Assembly: GCF_000147335.1 (NCBI RefSeq)
Contig: NC_014502.1
Span: 1-64,000, forward strand
Length of the DNA: 64,000 nt
Reading direction: 5' to 3'
Source of the DNA: Gloeothece verrucosa PCC 7822
Lineage (GTDB): Bacteria > Cyanobacteriota > Cyanobacteriia > Cyanobacteriales > Microcystaceae
Shown here: positions 1-8,914 of the stretch, in pieces
Position numbering within the stretch: position 1 is the first letter of the stretch
Layout of the letters: the number at the start of each line of letters is the position of its first letter
Position numbers and translations under genes: made by a program
Notes under the pieces: model-generated
Database searches by the model: none
Seen by the model: the letters and a program-made list of their open reading frames with translations, nothing else
Told to the model about the DNA's origin: nothing

Positions 1-79
1 TAAAGAGAATATAAGATTGCTTCTTTACCGAGCCGGGCGCGAGCGCACCCATTTTTTTAGGGAAAACGGCGCGGTGCTA

Positions 80-1804
80 TCAATCCGCAAATCCTTTTTT
101 CGGTTTATTAGAAGAAGATAATTTTTCGGGGACTTGAATACGCAGTAAGCTCTTTTCGTATAAATGGGAAGTCCCGTCGTTATGCCGCACTAAAATCTGT
201 TTGTCGACTTGTTTTACCATCTTCCCCCGATTGACAATTTGCCCCTTATCTTCATCAAAGATGAGAATTTTAGCATCTTTAGCAAAACGCTGAACCGGTC
301 TGACGTTTAACAACTGCTGCTGCTTGTTGGCAGTTTCAACAACACTCACTACTTGAAGGAAGTTCGTTTCTTGTTGCTGTATTGGTTGAGAATTTGTTAG
401 CCGTTCGCCATCAGCATCACTCAACTGTAGGTTTTCTTCCACCAAGGCTTCGGCTTTTTCCGATGAGGGAGAACTTGAGTCAAGCGCTTCCGGCTCCTTG
501 TTGGCTACAGCAGTAATGGCAGTAGGAAGTAAAGTGCCAGCGCTCTCTAAGTCGCTCGTCTGCTCTTTCAACTGTTGAGCGTCTGTTGGCACAACTAATA
601 AGGCAACGGGATCATGAAGGGCTAAAGTGTCCACCAAGTCGGGCATTTGTTGGGCTTGTATTTGATCAGCCGCTCGGAATGCACAGATGACCTCGCTTTC
701 GCCCGTGGCCTGGGGAACTAACAAAGACGCAAATTCTTCATCTTTGATGATAGCCTTATTCAAGTTGCTACTCGAACCCGCTTCAATTGAAGTTGATTTT
801 GTAGTAGCTTCTTCGCCTGTTGGTTGAATAAGTGAAGTCTCAACATTCATTGTTGATGAATCGATTTGCTTTTGAAGCTCTTTTATCTTTTGTTGCAGTC
901 TTTCAACCAGAGCCAGAGCATCCGCTCTTTCAAGCTCGGCTTTCTCTAATGTGGCTAAAACCTCAGCTTCGCGTTTCGTCGGCTTGGGTGGCGGCGCAAG
1001 GATTCCAGAAGTGTCGTATCCCGCCTCGCTTAACGCGGCGATCACATCGTCGGTTTGCAAAGTTGGGTCTTCTCTATTGGCCGCGAGCGCACCAGCCGCT
1101 TCAACGATAGTGGCAACGACTTCTGGGGTTCGTTTTAGTTTAGTGGCAATCAACTCTCGATCGATATCTTTGAAAGGTTGACCGAGTTTGAGATATTTCG
1201 GGGGGATGAGGGACTCTATTAAATCTTTAAGGGCGCTGTGGCCGAAGTTTGCCCGTCTTTTTAATTTTGTCAGAGACTCGCTAAACTGCGCCCATTTAGG
1301 CTCAGACAGTTGGCACAGCTTATTGAACAGAGTCAGGTTCCAGATGGGTTTATCGATTCCGGTTAACTGTCTGCGCTTGGCTTCGGAAAGGGCTTCGAGC
1401 TTTTCATAAAGTTTCAGTGCGGCTTTTTGCTCTCCTTTAGATATGCCGGCATCTTCACGGAGGATGAGGCTGATTTTGTTGAAGTGTTCATCAGAAATTT
1501 TCTTCTTATTCTTAAGGCCATCGATGAAACGCCCTAGCCTGTAAAACTCTTTAAACAGGAGGTAACGACTTCTATTGATTCGCTTGACCCCCCTGACCAC
1601 AAAGTTTTTTAAGGCGCGATCACCGCCGCAGATCTTTTCTAAATCGGGAATATTCTCAGCTTCAGCGATTAAATCATTTAATTGTGCCGAGGGGCGATCG
1701 TCGCTATCAGAGATGGTAAGATGAGGAGGAACAAGAGTTCCAAGAGTATTGACCGTAATCGGATAATCTTGAGAAGAGATGGATGTTATAATTGTGTCTT
1801 CCAT
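80..1804 (-). CDS. Uncharacterised coiled-coil protein
   Basis: I do not recognise this family. The protein is about 574 aa from the ATG at 1804; a longer frame begins at 1831 but adds only a hydrophobic nonapeptide, so I prefer 1804. No good Shine-Dalgarno is visible for either start. The N-terminal 230 residues are charged and helical. Residues of roughly 290-325 form a coiled coil rich in Glu, Lys and Leu, followed by a long Ser/Thr/Glu/Gln-rich linker. The last 60 residues (QRFAKDAKILIFDEDKG onward) look like a small beta-barrel. No signal peptide or membrane segment is evident, so it is probably cytoplasmic. The downstream flank reaches the window edge without another gene. Confidence 0.6.
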   Translation of the reverse strand: MEDTIITSISSQDYPITVNTLGTLVPPHLTISDSDDRPSAQLNDLIAEAENIPDLEKICGGDRALKNFVVRGVKRINRSRYLLFKEFYRLGRFIDGLKNKKKISDEHFNKISLILREDAGISKGEQKAALKLYEKLEALSEAKRRQLTGIDKPIWNLTLFNKLCQLSEPKWAQFSESLTKLKRRANFGHSALKDLIESLIPPKYLKLGQPFKDIDRELIATKLKRTPEVVATIVEAAGALAANREDPTLQTDDVIAALSEAGYDTSGILAPPPKPTKREAEVLATLEKAELERADALALVERLQQKIKELQKQIDSSTMNVETSLIQPTGEEATTKSTSIEAGSSSNLNKAIIKDEEFASLLVPQATGESEVICAFRAADQIQAQQMPDLVDTLALHDPVALLVVPTDAQQLKEQTSDLESAGTLLPTAITAVANKEPEALDSSSPSSEKAEALVEENLQLSDADGERLTNSQPIQQQETNFLQVVSVVETANKQQQLLNVRPVQRFAKDAKILIFDEDKGQIVNRGKMVKQVDKQILVRHNDGTSHLYEKSLLRIQVPEKLSSSNKPKKGFAD

Positions 1805-1964
1805 AAAATAAATGTATATGAAGTACGCCAACGGTAAAGATCTAAATCAGATCGCGTTGGCTTTCAATTTTCATTAATGGAAAGTGTACAACAAAAATCG
1901 GCTAGACGGAATATGGCTTTATTAAAATCTGTCTAAATTAATGAAAGTCTATGAACTTGTAAAC

Positions 1965-3182
1965 TCAGACATTAGGGTGTTGTTGGACGAGCAAGGAAGT
2001 TTCAAGCCCTGATTCAAGGAGAAGAGAAAAAAAATCAGCATTTCGTTTAAATATCGGTTTTATTTGCTTAACTTCGTTTTTTTGATCAAATATTCCTTGC
2101 TCGTAGGATAGAAGAATCCCAGGTAAAGATTTGTAAAGGCGCAATACCCGCTTGATGGTTCTAGCTTCGTTAGATTCCTCCACCGTATGTTTTTCAGTAT
2201 AAAAAACTGAAGAACCTTGAAATTTACTGATTTGACTGATTAGCTTTTCCCTTAAAATTTGCTCTGTAAGAGGGTCTTCTGATAAAAGAGATATCTGAAA
2301 AGCTAAGAGAAAATCTTTGGTAGCTTCAGAATGATCCTTTTTTCCTAAAGCTATTAAAGATCCTATTCCAAAACGAAAATTTAAGCCTGGTATCCCTAGC
2401 TCAAAAAGTGATTTGATGAAATCCTGCCATTTAGCAGGATTTTCGGGATCTGTTATTAAATTAAAGACAACAAAATCAAAGGGTTTCCAATCTCGTTGTG
2501 AAGAGGGTTCCTTTAAATTAGAGTAAGATAAAAGCTCAATTGCTGCATCATAGTTAGAAACCTGAATAAGAACAAATCGAGCCGAAGCTTGGGCAGTTAC
2601 ATCATTAAAAAAGATCTGCATTTTTGAGGCTCTTAAAGGATCAGCATCAATATATAAAACTCTATAATAGTTTGTTTGCCTTTCAAGCTCTAAAGGTTTT
2701 TCTTGCTGTGGAGAATAGGTTTGAACCTGTTTAATTAAAGTTTTTTGTAATTGCTTAATTCCGTGACTTTGAATAACTCCGACTTGAGAATATAAAAGAA
2801 AATCTTTATCCTGGCAATCAGGATTTCCTAAAGCAATTAGAGAGCTAATACCAAAAGGAAGATTTAAGCGGAAAATTCCTAAAGCAAAAATATGTTCTAA
2901 GAAAGTTGATAAATCATATTTATCCTTGGGATTTTTTAGATGAATATTGAAAACAATAAAATCAAAAGGCTTAAAACCCTCATTTTGAGCTAATTCATCC
3001 AAATGACAAACCGCAAGAACTTGTAGAGCAAATTTATAACTCGATACAGGAATAAATTGAAATCGAGGTTCGCTTTTTGAGAGTTGATTGAAGAACATCT
3101 GTACCTGCGAAGCTCTTTCTGTATCGTCGTCAATGTAAAGAATCCTGTAGGAGTTTTTAGCCCTTGAGGGGAAATCTTGCAT
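1965..3182 (-). CDS. Tandem degenerate receiver-like protein
   Basis: The protein has two related domains of about 150 aa. The first opens with YRILYIDDDTERAS and the second with YRVLYIDADPLRAS, which resembles the first strand and acidic pocket of response-regulator receivers. Both share PFDF(I/V)VFN and a later F(G)IxSLIALG segment. In the second copy one acidic residue is replaced by Ala, and the phospho-acceptor position reads VFN, so classical phosphorylation is doubtful. A helical tail of about 80 residues follows. I chose the ATG at 3182; an upstream TTG at 3284 would add 34 non-homologous residues. It lies divergent from the 3303 gene. The receiver assignment is an inference from sequence look only. 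Confidence 0.5.
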   Translation of the reverse strand: MQDFPSRAKNSYRILYIDDDTERASQVQMFFNQLSKSEPRFQFIPVSSYKFALQVLAVCHLDELAQNEGFKPFDFIVFNIHLKNPKDKYDLSTFLEHIFALGIFRLNLPFGISSLIALGNPDCQDKDFLLYSQVGVIQSHGIKQLQKTLIKQVQTYSPQQEKPLELERQTNYYRVLYIDADPLRASKMQIFFNDVTAQASARFVLIQVSNYDAAIELLSYSNLKEPSSQRDWKPFDFVVFNLITDPENPAKWQDFIKSLFELGIPGLNFRFGIGSLIALGKKDHSEATKDFLLAFQISLLSEDPLTEQILREKLISQISKFQGSSVFYTEKHTVEESNEARTIKRVLRLYKSLPGILLSYEQGIFDQKNEVKQIKPIFKRNADFFSLLLESGLETSLLVQQHPNV

Positions 3183-3302
3183 AGATTGAAAAGTCAACTT
3201 CCTTAAAAGTTTAGCATTTGTAACACTTGTTTTAAAGTGAATGAATAAGAAAAATTGCGAAAGAGGAGTGTAGTCCTTGATCAAGGACTATTTTAAAACA
3301 GG

Positions 3303-3623
3303 ATGGCTCGATCACATAAAGAACCCGACGATATTGAGCAATGGCTTGCGCCTTTATCTCCCATAGAACTCGATCAATTCTGTCGGCGATGGACTCCTTT
3401 AATTTATAATGTGAACCCCGGAAATCCTAAGTATGCCATTCTTAGTATCCGCTTAATTGCTAAAATAACCTTAAAAAGTGAAAAGACTGCCAAAAATTGG
3501 TTTTATTCGTCTCAGAGAGTTCCTGAAGACATTAAAAAATATTTAGGTGCAGTTGATGCTTTATGGCGAATTTCTCTGACGATCAACAAGATTGTCCCCA
3601 GTCTTGAGAATCCTGAAGACTGA
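3303..3623 (+). CDS. Small conserved hypothetical protein
   Basis: A 106-aa protein with no signal peptide or membrane segment. It is mostly helical and carries a segment with SEKTAKNWFYSSQRVPEDI that could be a helix-turn-helix-like turn, but the match is too weak to name. It is transcribed away from the tandem receiver-like gene across a gap of about 120 bp and lies about 300 bp upstream of the TpsB gene. Function unknown; a DNA-binding role is only a guess. Confidence 0.45.
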   Translation: MARSHKEPDDIEQWLAPLSPIELDQFCRRWTPLIYNVNPGNPKYAILSIRLIAKITLKSEKTAKNWFYSSQRVPEDIKKYLGAVDALWRISLTINKIVPSLENPED

Positions 3624-3698
3624 ATAGTTTACAAAAATAGCCCTTACACGGGGACGAGCAAAACAAATTTTCGTAAATTTTTATATTTTCAAAAAAAA

Positions 3699-3728
3699 TT
3701 GACTAAAAAAAATTTGTAATGATAAAAT
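3699..3728 (+). promoter_or_regulatory. Candidate sigma70-type promoter upstream of tpsB
   Basis: TTGACT (3699-3704) and TAAAAT (3723-3728) are separated by 18 bp in an AT-rich stretch about 190 bp before the TpsB start. A second candidate, a perfect TTGACA at 3870-3875 with TATTAA at 3894-3899 (18-bp spacer), would give a leader of only about 12 nt. Both are pattern matches without transcript data. Confidence 0.35.
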
Positions 3729-3755
3729 AATCTATAATTCTTTTGATTCTTAATT

Positions 3756-3786
3756 TTGAGCCTAAATATCTGCACGATAGGCTTAA
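3756..3786. promoter_or_regulatory. Inverted repeat in tpsB leader
   Basis: TTGAGCCTA (3756-3764) and TAGGCTTAA (3778-3786) form a 9-bp inverted repeat with one mismatch and a 13-bp spacer. It lies just downstream of the 3699-3728 promoter candidate. It could be an operator or an mRNA hairpin. Confidence 0.3.
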
Positions 3787-3917
3787 CTCATAATAAATTT
3801 GTTCTCCTAATCTTTTTAGTCTTTTTACTCCCATAAAAAACTTTTGGGACAAAAGCTCGATTTTTTGCATTGACAGCTTTTTTAACTCATAAATATTAAA
3901 AATTTACGAAGATTATT

Positions 3918-5684
3918 ATGATCTCCCCTAAATATCGATGGTTGATAATCGGCGAAGGTTTATGCTTCTGTCTGCTATCCGCGAATTGCTCTTTAGCTCA
4001 ACAAGTAGAGCGGCAAATGGCTCAAGCTCACTTGCTACTGCCGCTAAAAGCAGAAATAGTACCTTCGCCCTTAGATCTTAAATTAGAAACAGTTCCTTTA
4101 TTCCCCAAAGATTCGATTATAGAAATAGTTCCTTGGCTTTCAGATTCTAATTTAGAAACGGCTCGTCTCCCCGCCGATTCGACTTTGTTCCCCCCAGGTG
4201 TAACTTTACAAACAGTTTTTTTAAAGAATTCTACTGTAATATCTATTGATGAAATTAAGAGAATTGCTCAATCTTATCAAGGCAAAAATATAACGTTTGA
4301 AGACGCTTTACAAATACAAGAGAAGCTCAATAACCTGTATAAAAATAAAGGATATATCAACTCAAGAGTTAACTTCTTCCCCGAAGACAATGAAGACCTT
4401 GAAGCGGGAAAAGGAATTTTAGTTTTTCGAGCCGAAGAAGGAAGTTTACAAACTTTACAGATTCAAGGATTATCTAAAATGAAAGAAAGTTACATCCGCG
4501 ATCGCTTGTTACCTTACGCTTCGACTCCTTTAAATATTAACAAACTGGAAGAAGGATTATTAATACTACGAGAAAATTCCCTTATAAAAGGAATAAATTC
4601 TCAAATAATTCCTGGTGACAATAAAATGCAGAGTATTTGGGTAGTACAGATTGATGAAGCCCCTGCTTGGGAAGTAGGCGTAGGAACCAATAATGAAGAA
4701 AGCCCTCTTGTAGGAGATTTGGGATGGCAAATTGGGCTTGAAAACCGTAATCTATTTGGTGGTGGCGAAGCGGCTCAAGCCGAGATAAACGGGACAGAGG
4801 GCTTGACAAGGGGTGTATTTTCGGTGAATCTGCCTGTCAATTCTCAAGATAGTTTTTTGGGGTTAAATTATCAATTTGTCGATAGCGAAGTGGTAGCTGA
4901 ACCTTTTAAAGATTTAGGGATTGTTAATAATTCTTTCACGGTTGCTGCCAACTATCAACAATTTATAATTCGTACCCCAAAGACGAGTTTCTTGATCGGC
5001 TTTGACTTGAATTATGAACAACTGCAAACGAAAATCTTCAACGATATTCCTTTTTCATTCCAGCAAAATGTAAGAAATGGGTTTACTGAGTTAGAGGTGA
5101 CACGATTTTTTCAAAATATACGAATTCGAGATAATGATGATGTTGTTTGGTTGAGTTCTCAATTTAACTACGGCTGGACGAATTTGATCGAGCAGTCAAA
5201 CTTTTTTAGTTGGTTACTGCAAATCCAACATATTCATGTTTTTAACGATCGCATCCGATTACTATCGCGGGCTTCTGCACAATTAACAGGAGATAAATTG
5301 CCCACATTAGAACAGTGCGCCATTGGCGGAATAAATGGGAATCAAAATATCAATGGAAATCCTGTCAGAGGTTATGCGACTAACGTTCGTTTTGGCGATA
5401 ATTGTTTGGCTGCTTCAACCGAACTTTGGTTTGATGTAGTTAAAAGTCGGAATTTCGGAACTATTAGCCTTGTTCCTTTTGTTGATTTTGGGACAATTGG
5501 AAATAATAATGAAGGCAGATCGAACAACGATGATACTTTAATTAGTATTGGGTTGGGGCTACGCTGGCAAATAGCTGAATCCGTATATTTTCGCTTGGAT
5601 TATGGAAACCCGCTTAATCGGCTTCCACAATCGTTTGAGGAACAACAGTGGAATGCAAATTTATTGTGGATTCGCCGATTCTGA
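3918..5684 (+). CDS. TpsB-type outer-membrane transporter (ShlB/FhaC family)
   Basis: A 588-aa outer-membrane partner of a two-partner secretion system, which exports a TpsA exoprotein through a 16-strand beta-barrel. The N-terminus (MISPKYRWLIIGEGLCF, ending near CSLAQQ) is a signal peptide. A POTRA_2 domain spans about residues 105-170 (ISIDEIKRIAQSYQG) and a second POTRA about 175-240. The rest is barrel, with the conserved VRGY motif near residue 487 and a terminal Phe (LLWIRRF), the outer-membrane sorting signal. Length fits the family. Its 3' end overlaps the convergent TpsA gene by 24 bp, an unusual arrangement because TpsA/TpsB pairs are usually co-directional. The family call is firm; the pairing rests on adjacency. 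Confidence 0.93.
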   Translation: MISPKYRWLIIGEGLCFCLLSANCSLAQQVERQMAQAHLLLPLKAEIVPSPLDLKLETVPLFPKDSIIEIVPWLSDSNLETARLPADSTLFPPGVTLQTVFLKNSTVISIDEIKRIAQSYQGKNITFEDALQIQEKLNNLYKNKGYINSRVNFFPEDNEDLEAGKGILVFRAEEGSLQTLQIQGLSKMKESYIRDRLLPYASTPLNINKLEEGLLILRENSLIKGINSQIIPGDNKMQSIWVVQIDEAPAWEVGVGTNNEESPLVGDLGWQIGLENRNLFGGGEAAQAEINGTEGLTRGVFSVNLPVNSQDSFLGLNYQFVDSEVVAEPFKDLGIVNNSFTVAANYQQFIIRTPKTSFLIGFDLNYEQLQTKIFNDIPFSFQQNVRNGFTELEVTRFFQNIRIRDNDDVVWLSSQFNYGWTNLIEQSNFFSWLLQIQHIHVFNDRIRLLSRASAQLTGDKLPTLEQCAIGGINGNQNINGNPVRGYATNVRFGDNCLAASTELWFDVVKSRNFGTISLVPFVDFGTIGNNNEGRSNNDDTLISIGLGLRWQIAESVYFRLDYGNPLNRLPQSFEEQQWNANLLWIRRF

Positions 5685-8135
5685 ATCAAGAACATCTAGG
5701 CGATCGCAGCTTAATAACTTAACTTTCCCGTCCGGTTTCTTAAGGATGCCAAAAACCTGTCCTGATGGGACGAGATCCTCTAAAGTATAAGGCTGGATCG
5801 ATGTATTGGGAATTCCCCCCTGGCCAACAGAAGTAAAGCGCTCTTGTCGCTTTGCCAAAACTGAGCAAGTCTGCGCCAGTAATTCTTTTAGATTTGGAGC
5901 GTTCGTCGGAAGCCCTTCGGCGGCAAGGATTTGGAAAGGGTTGATGTTTAATTGAACCACGCCGGATGCGCCAAACTCAGAACTGGCTGTAATCGAGCTA
6001 TCTGGAGATTGTAGCAAGCCTTGGGCTGTAATGTTAATATTTCCGCCAGAACCTTCAATAGCGTTGGCACTGATTTGGCTACTATTAGCTAAGGTTAAAA
6101 AATCTGTGTTGATGTTGATGTTACCTCCATTGCCCTCTCCCTGTGCAGAAGCCGAAATCTCGCCGTTAAAAAGCCTTGTATCTTGGGAGATAATATTTAT
6201 GTTACCGCCGTTTCCAGTGCGGTTAGTCGCCGTGATTTTGCCTCTATCTAAAATAATTGCCGGCGCATTAATTTGTATATTTCCAGCATTATTTAAAATC
6301 CCTTCGTTGTTGACATTAATGCTTCCCTGATCCGCGATTGTTAGCTTTTCAGTATTAATTAAAATATCTCCTGATGGTCCGGTAGGGAGTACGTCGGGTA
6401 AAAAGAAAGCCTCGCGTGTCTCAGGAGAAGGAATTAAAGTAGCCGAATCGATACTGCTGCTAACACTTCTATTAGCCGAAGAAGAAAAGCCCCTGACATC
6501 AATTGAATTAGCATTAAGAGTAATTCTTCCAGCATTGCCACCCTCAAAAGTTGAAGAGTTAATGCTTCCTCCCTCAAGTAAGCTGATTTGTGAAGCGTTA
6601 ATAGTAATATTGCCGGCATTTCCCCTACCATAAGTGGAACTGTTTATAGCACTTCGGGTCAATGAAGGAGTTGTTCGGACAATCTCTACAGAATTACTGT
6701 TAATATTAACGTCACCTCCATTACCTCCAAAAGCGACTGTCCCTAGTGCCGCACCATCACCAACGCGCAAACGAGGAGTAATAACTTCAACATTTCCAGC
6801 ATTTCCCAAAAAAGTGAAGCTTCCTACGGTAGCCGGAAAATCGACAAAACCCGGAAACACAACGCTGGCCGTAGCCGGATCGGTAGAAAAACCCGAAATT
6901 TCGATGCTATCAGTAGCTTCTAGTCTGACTCCGCCACTATCACCAAGGCCAAAAGCCGAGGCAGCTAACCCAGAGCCATCTCGAACCAGCAGGCGGCCAC
7001 CTGAAAAATTAATTGTTCCACCTTTACCTAAACCAAAAGAAGCTGTGGAAGCTCCTGCACCGTTAGTTACTGTAAAAAATGGTGCAATTATGTTGATATC
7101 TGAACCATTTCCGGTATCTACCGCTTCTGTATTGAACCCACTAAAAGATCCTCGTCGGTTGCCAACTCTACTAACACCATCCAAAGATAAAGAGCCGGTC
7201 GCTTGAACGTTAATTTGATTGTTAGGGTTAGTAGAACCTAAGTTTTGAATAGAGGCTAAAGAACCATTTTTAAAACTAATATCATGTCCTCGGATTTGAA
7301 TACTGCCTGGATTAAGACCGTAAACATTTAGTAAAGATTTATTGTCTAATTGAATGTTCTTAAAACTATTTAATGTTCCATAATCTAAAGTTAATTGATC
7401 TGAAAGATTTAAACCGACCACCCCCGAATCTACAGCCCCTACTTCAATCCGCCCGTCTGTAGAAATAATTCCTCCATTAAGAGTGACTTCACCTCCAACA
7501 ATCGCTATAGTTCGCCCATTGTAAGATTGCAATCCAGTTGTTGGAAAACCTGAAATCGGGGAAGATCCTATGATTAAATTTTGCCCTTGATTGTTAATTT
7601 GAATTGGTTTAGCATCCTTAAATTCTATCCCTATAGGAATGCTTACAGTTAATATAGGGTTTGTTGTAGAAGAACCCGCTTCAAATTTAGTTCCATCAGC
7701 AAAATTAATGCTATTTGCGGTAGCGGCAATAAAAGAACCACCAACTTCTAAAGCTGCATCGGGACCAAAAACAATACCATTAGGATTGATCAAAAACAAG
7801 TTGGCATTTCCATTAGCTTTTAGCAAGCCGTTTATATAAGAAGCTTCTAGTCCTGTTACTCGTCCCAAAATAATTTGAATGCTTGAAGGATTATTAAAAT
7901 AGGCAGTTCCATTAGGCAAACTAAATTGCCGAAAGCTGTGAAATAAATTATTGCCCGCTTGAGTTCCGCCAGTAATCTCAATCACATTGCCGTTAACTTT
8001 GATTATTGAGTTATTGGGCAGAGTTTGGTCTGGAGTAATTTGAGCGTGAATAGGCACTGGATATAATAAAAAGCTAAAAAGCCCAATCAAAACATTACTA
8101 CATTTGGTAATTGGCAAATTTGATAATTTTGTCAT
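5661..8135 (-). CDS. TpsA-type filamentous haemagglutinin-like exoprotein
   Basis: An 824-aa secreted protein. A signal peptide (about residues 1-31, ending PVPIHAQ) precedes the TPS/haemagglutinin-activity domain (about 32-150), which has the typical FLINPNGIVFG motif. The remainder is a beta-helix of degenerate repeats rich in GNAGNI, GGNINI and INxxxL. About four Cys-bearing residues sit in the C-terminal 70 aa (LLAQTCSVLAK, LLSCDRL), as in many cyanobacterial TpsA proteins. It is the likely substrate of the neighbouring TpsB, acting at or beyond the outer membrane. It is convergent with TpsB and starts 45 bp from the divergent gene at 8181. At 824 aa it is short for an adhesin of this class but normal for cyanobacterial members. 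Confidence 0.92.
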   Translation of the reverse strand: MTKLSNLPITKCSNVLIGLFSFLLYPVPIHAQITPDQTLPNNSIIKVNGNVIEITGGTQAGNNLFHSFRQFSLPNGTAYFNNPSSIQIILGRVTGLEASYINGLLKANGNANLFLINPNGIVFGPDAALEVGGSFIAATANSINFADGTKFEAGSSTTNPILTVSIPIGIEFKDAKPIQINNQGQNLIIGSSPISGFPTTGLQSYNGRTIAIVGGEVTLNGGIISTDGRIEVGAVDSGVVGLNLSDQLTLDYGTLNSFKNIQLDNKSLLNVYGLNPGSIQIRGHDISFKNGSLASIQNLGSTNPNNQINVQATGSLSLDGVSRVGNRRGSFSGFNTEAVDTGNGSDINIIAPFFTVTNGAGASTASFGLGKGGTINFSGGRLLVRDGSGLAASAFGLGDSGGVRLEATDSIEISGFSTDPATASVVFPGFVDFPATVGSFTFLGNAGNVEVITPRLRVGDGAALGTVAFGGNGGDVNINSNSVEIVRTTPSLTRSAINSSTYGRGNAGNITINASQISLLEGGSINSSTFEGGNAGRITLNANSIDVRGFSSSANRSVSSSIDSATLIPSPETREAFFLPDVLPTGPSGDILINTEKLTIADQGSINVNNEGILNNAGNIQINAPAIILDRGKITATNRTGNGGNINIISQDTRLFNGEISASAQGEGNGGNININTDFLTLANSSQISANAIEGSGGNINITAQGLLQSPDSSITASSEFGASGVVQLNINPFQILAAEGLPTNAPNLKELLAQTCSVLAKRQERFTSVGQGGIPNTSIQPYTLEDLVPSGQVFGILKKPDGKVKLLSCDRLDVLDSESANPQ

Positions 8136-8180
8136 AATGATCAGAATAAATGAAGTTTAAAGAAGAGATTAATTAAAACG

Positions 8181-8855
8181 ATGGACTTGGCAACAAACAT
8201 ATTACATTTTTTGGCAACTGGAGCGTCGGCTTATATTTTAGCCCGCTCTATTCGAGATTCCTCAACTCGTCCGGATGTTTTAAAGCGGTTTCACATCTCA
8301 GAGTCTAATGCTATTTTGTACCTCCAAGACCTCAAGGAAAGAGCAATGCGCGAAGGAAAGGAATGGTTAGGTGAGCAGCTAGAACGCCATATAGCTGATA
8401 AAAACAAACATGGCGAAATTCTTGCTCGTACTCTTAAATCATTTGACCAGGAAATAGTCGATTGCGAAAGTCTTCCCGTTGAAGAACAAGTAGGTTCTTT
8501 ATTCATAGAATACTTTAAAGAGTATCCTCGGCAAGCACTAACGCCACCTAATATAGATTGGATTGTCTTTGCAGGAAGTACCTATATTTTAGAATTAGAT
8601 TCTAGCAAAGAATACCTGTACATGGCTAATGCGTTGCCGGAAAACGATCTTGTTTTGCGAGAAATTAAATCAGGCTTAATCGAAATATCTCAAGATAAAA
8701 AGCGAAACGCTAATTACTGTTATGAATTCTTAACTCAGTACCTATCAAACGAAAAAGTTGAATCAACTGTTGATTACTGGAGAACGCAAAAGACAAAGGC
8801 CATGTGGTCTGTGGCCGGGCAGGTTATTAAAAAAGGAGGAAATATTTTTTCTTAA
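8181..8855 (+). CDS. Putative ferritin-like helical protein
   Basis: A 224-aa helical protein without a convincing signal peptide. Residues about 72-85 read LERHIADKNKHGEIL, which resembles the E-x2-H and DExxHGEI metal-ligand helix of ferritin-like di-iron proteins. A second helical region (MANALPENDLVLREIK) supplies further acidic residues, but I cannot place all four helices or a second ExxH. It lies between the divergent TpsA gene and the convergent CHAT gene. The fold assignment is an inference by eye and could be wrong; a role in a surface or stress module is suggested only by context. Confidence 0.45.
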   Translation: MDLATNILHFLATGASAYILARSIRDSSTRPDVLKRFHISESNAILYLQDLKERAMREGKEWLGEQLERHIADKNKHGEILARTLKSFDQEIVDCESLPVEEQVGSLFIEYFKEYPRQALTPPNIDWIVFAGSTYILELDSSKEYLYMANALPENDLVLREIKSGLIEISQDKKRNANYCYEFLTQYLSNEKVESTVDYWRTQKTKAMWSVAGQVIKKGGNIFS

Positions 8856-8914
8856 AATAAATTGGTGTGAAATGATTTCTAATCATAACAAGGACAGAAA
8901 ACTTCCCTAATGGC

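Noticed and set aside
1-79. Possible gene at the left edge
   Set aside because: No start, stop or motif can be assigned in the short stretch.
6031-7839. Several plus-strand ORFs over the TpsA gene
   Set aside because: Mirror frames of a repetitive beta-helix protein.
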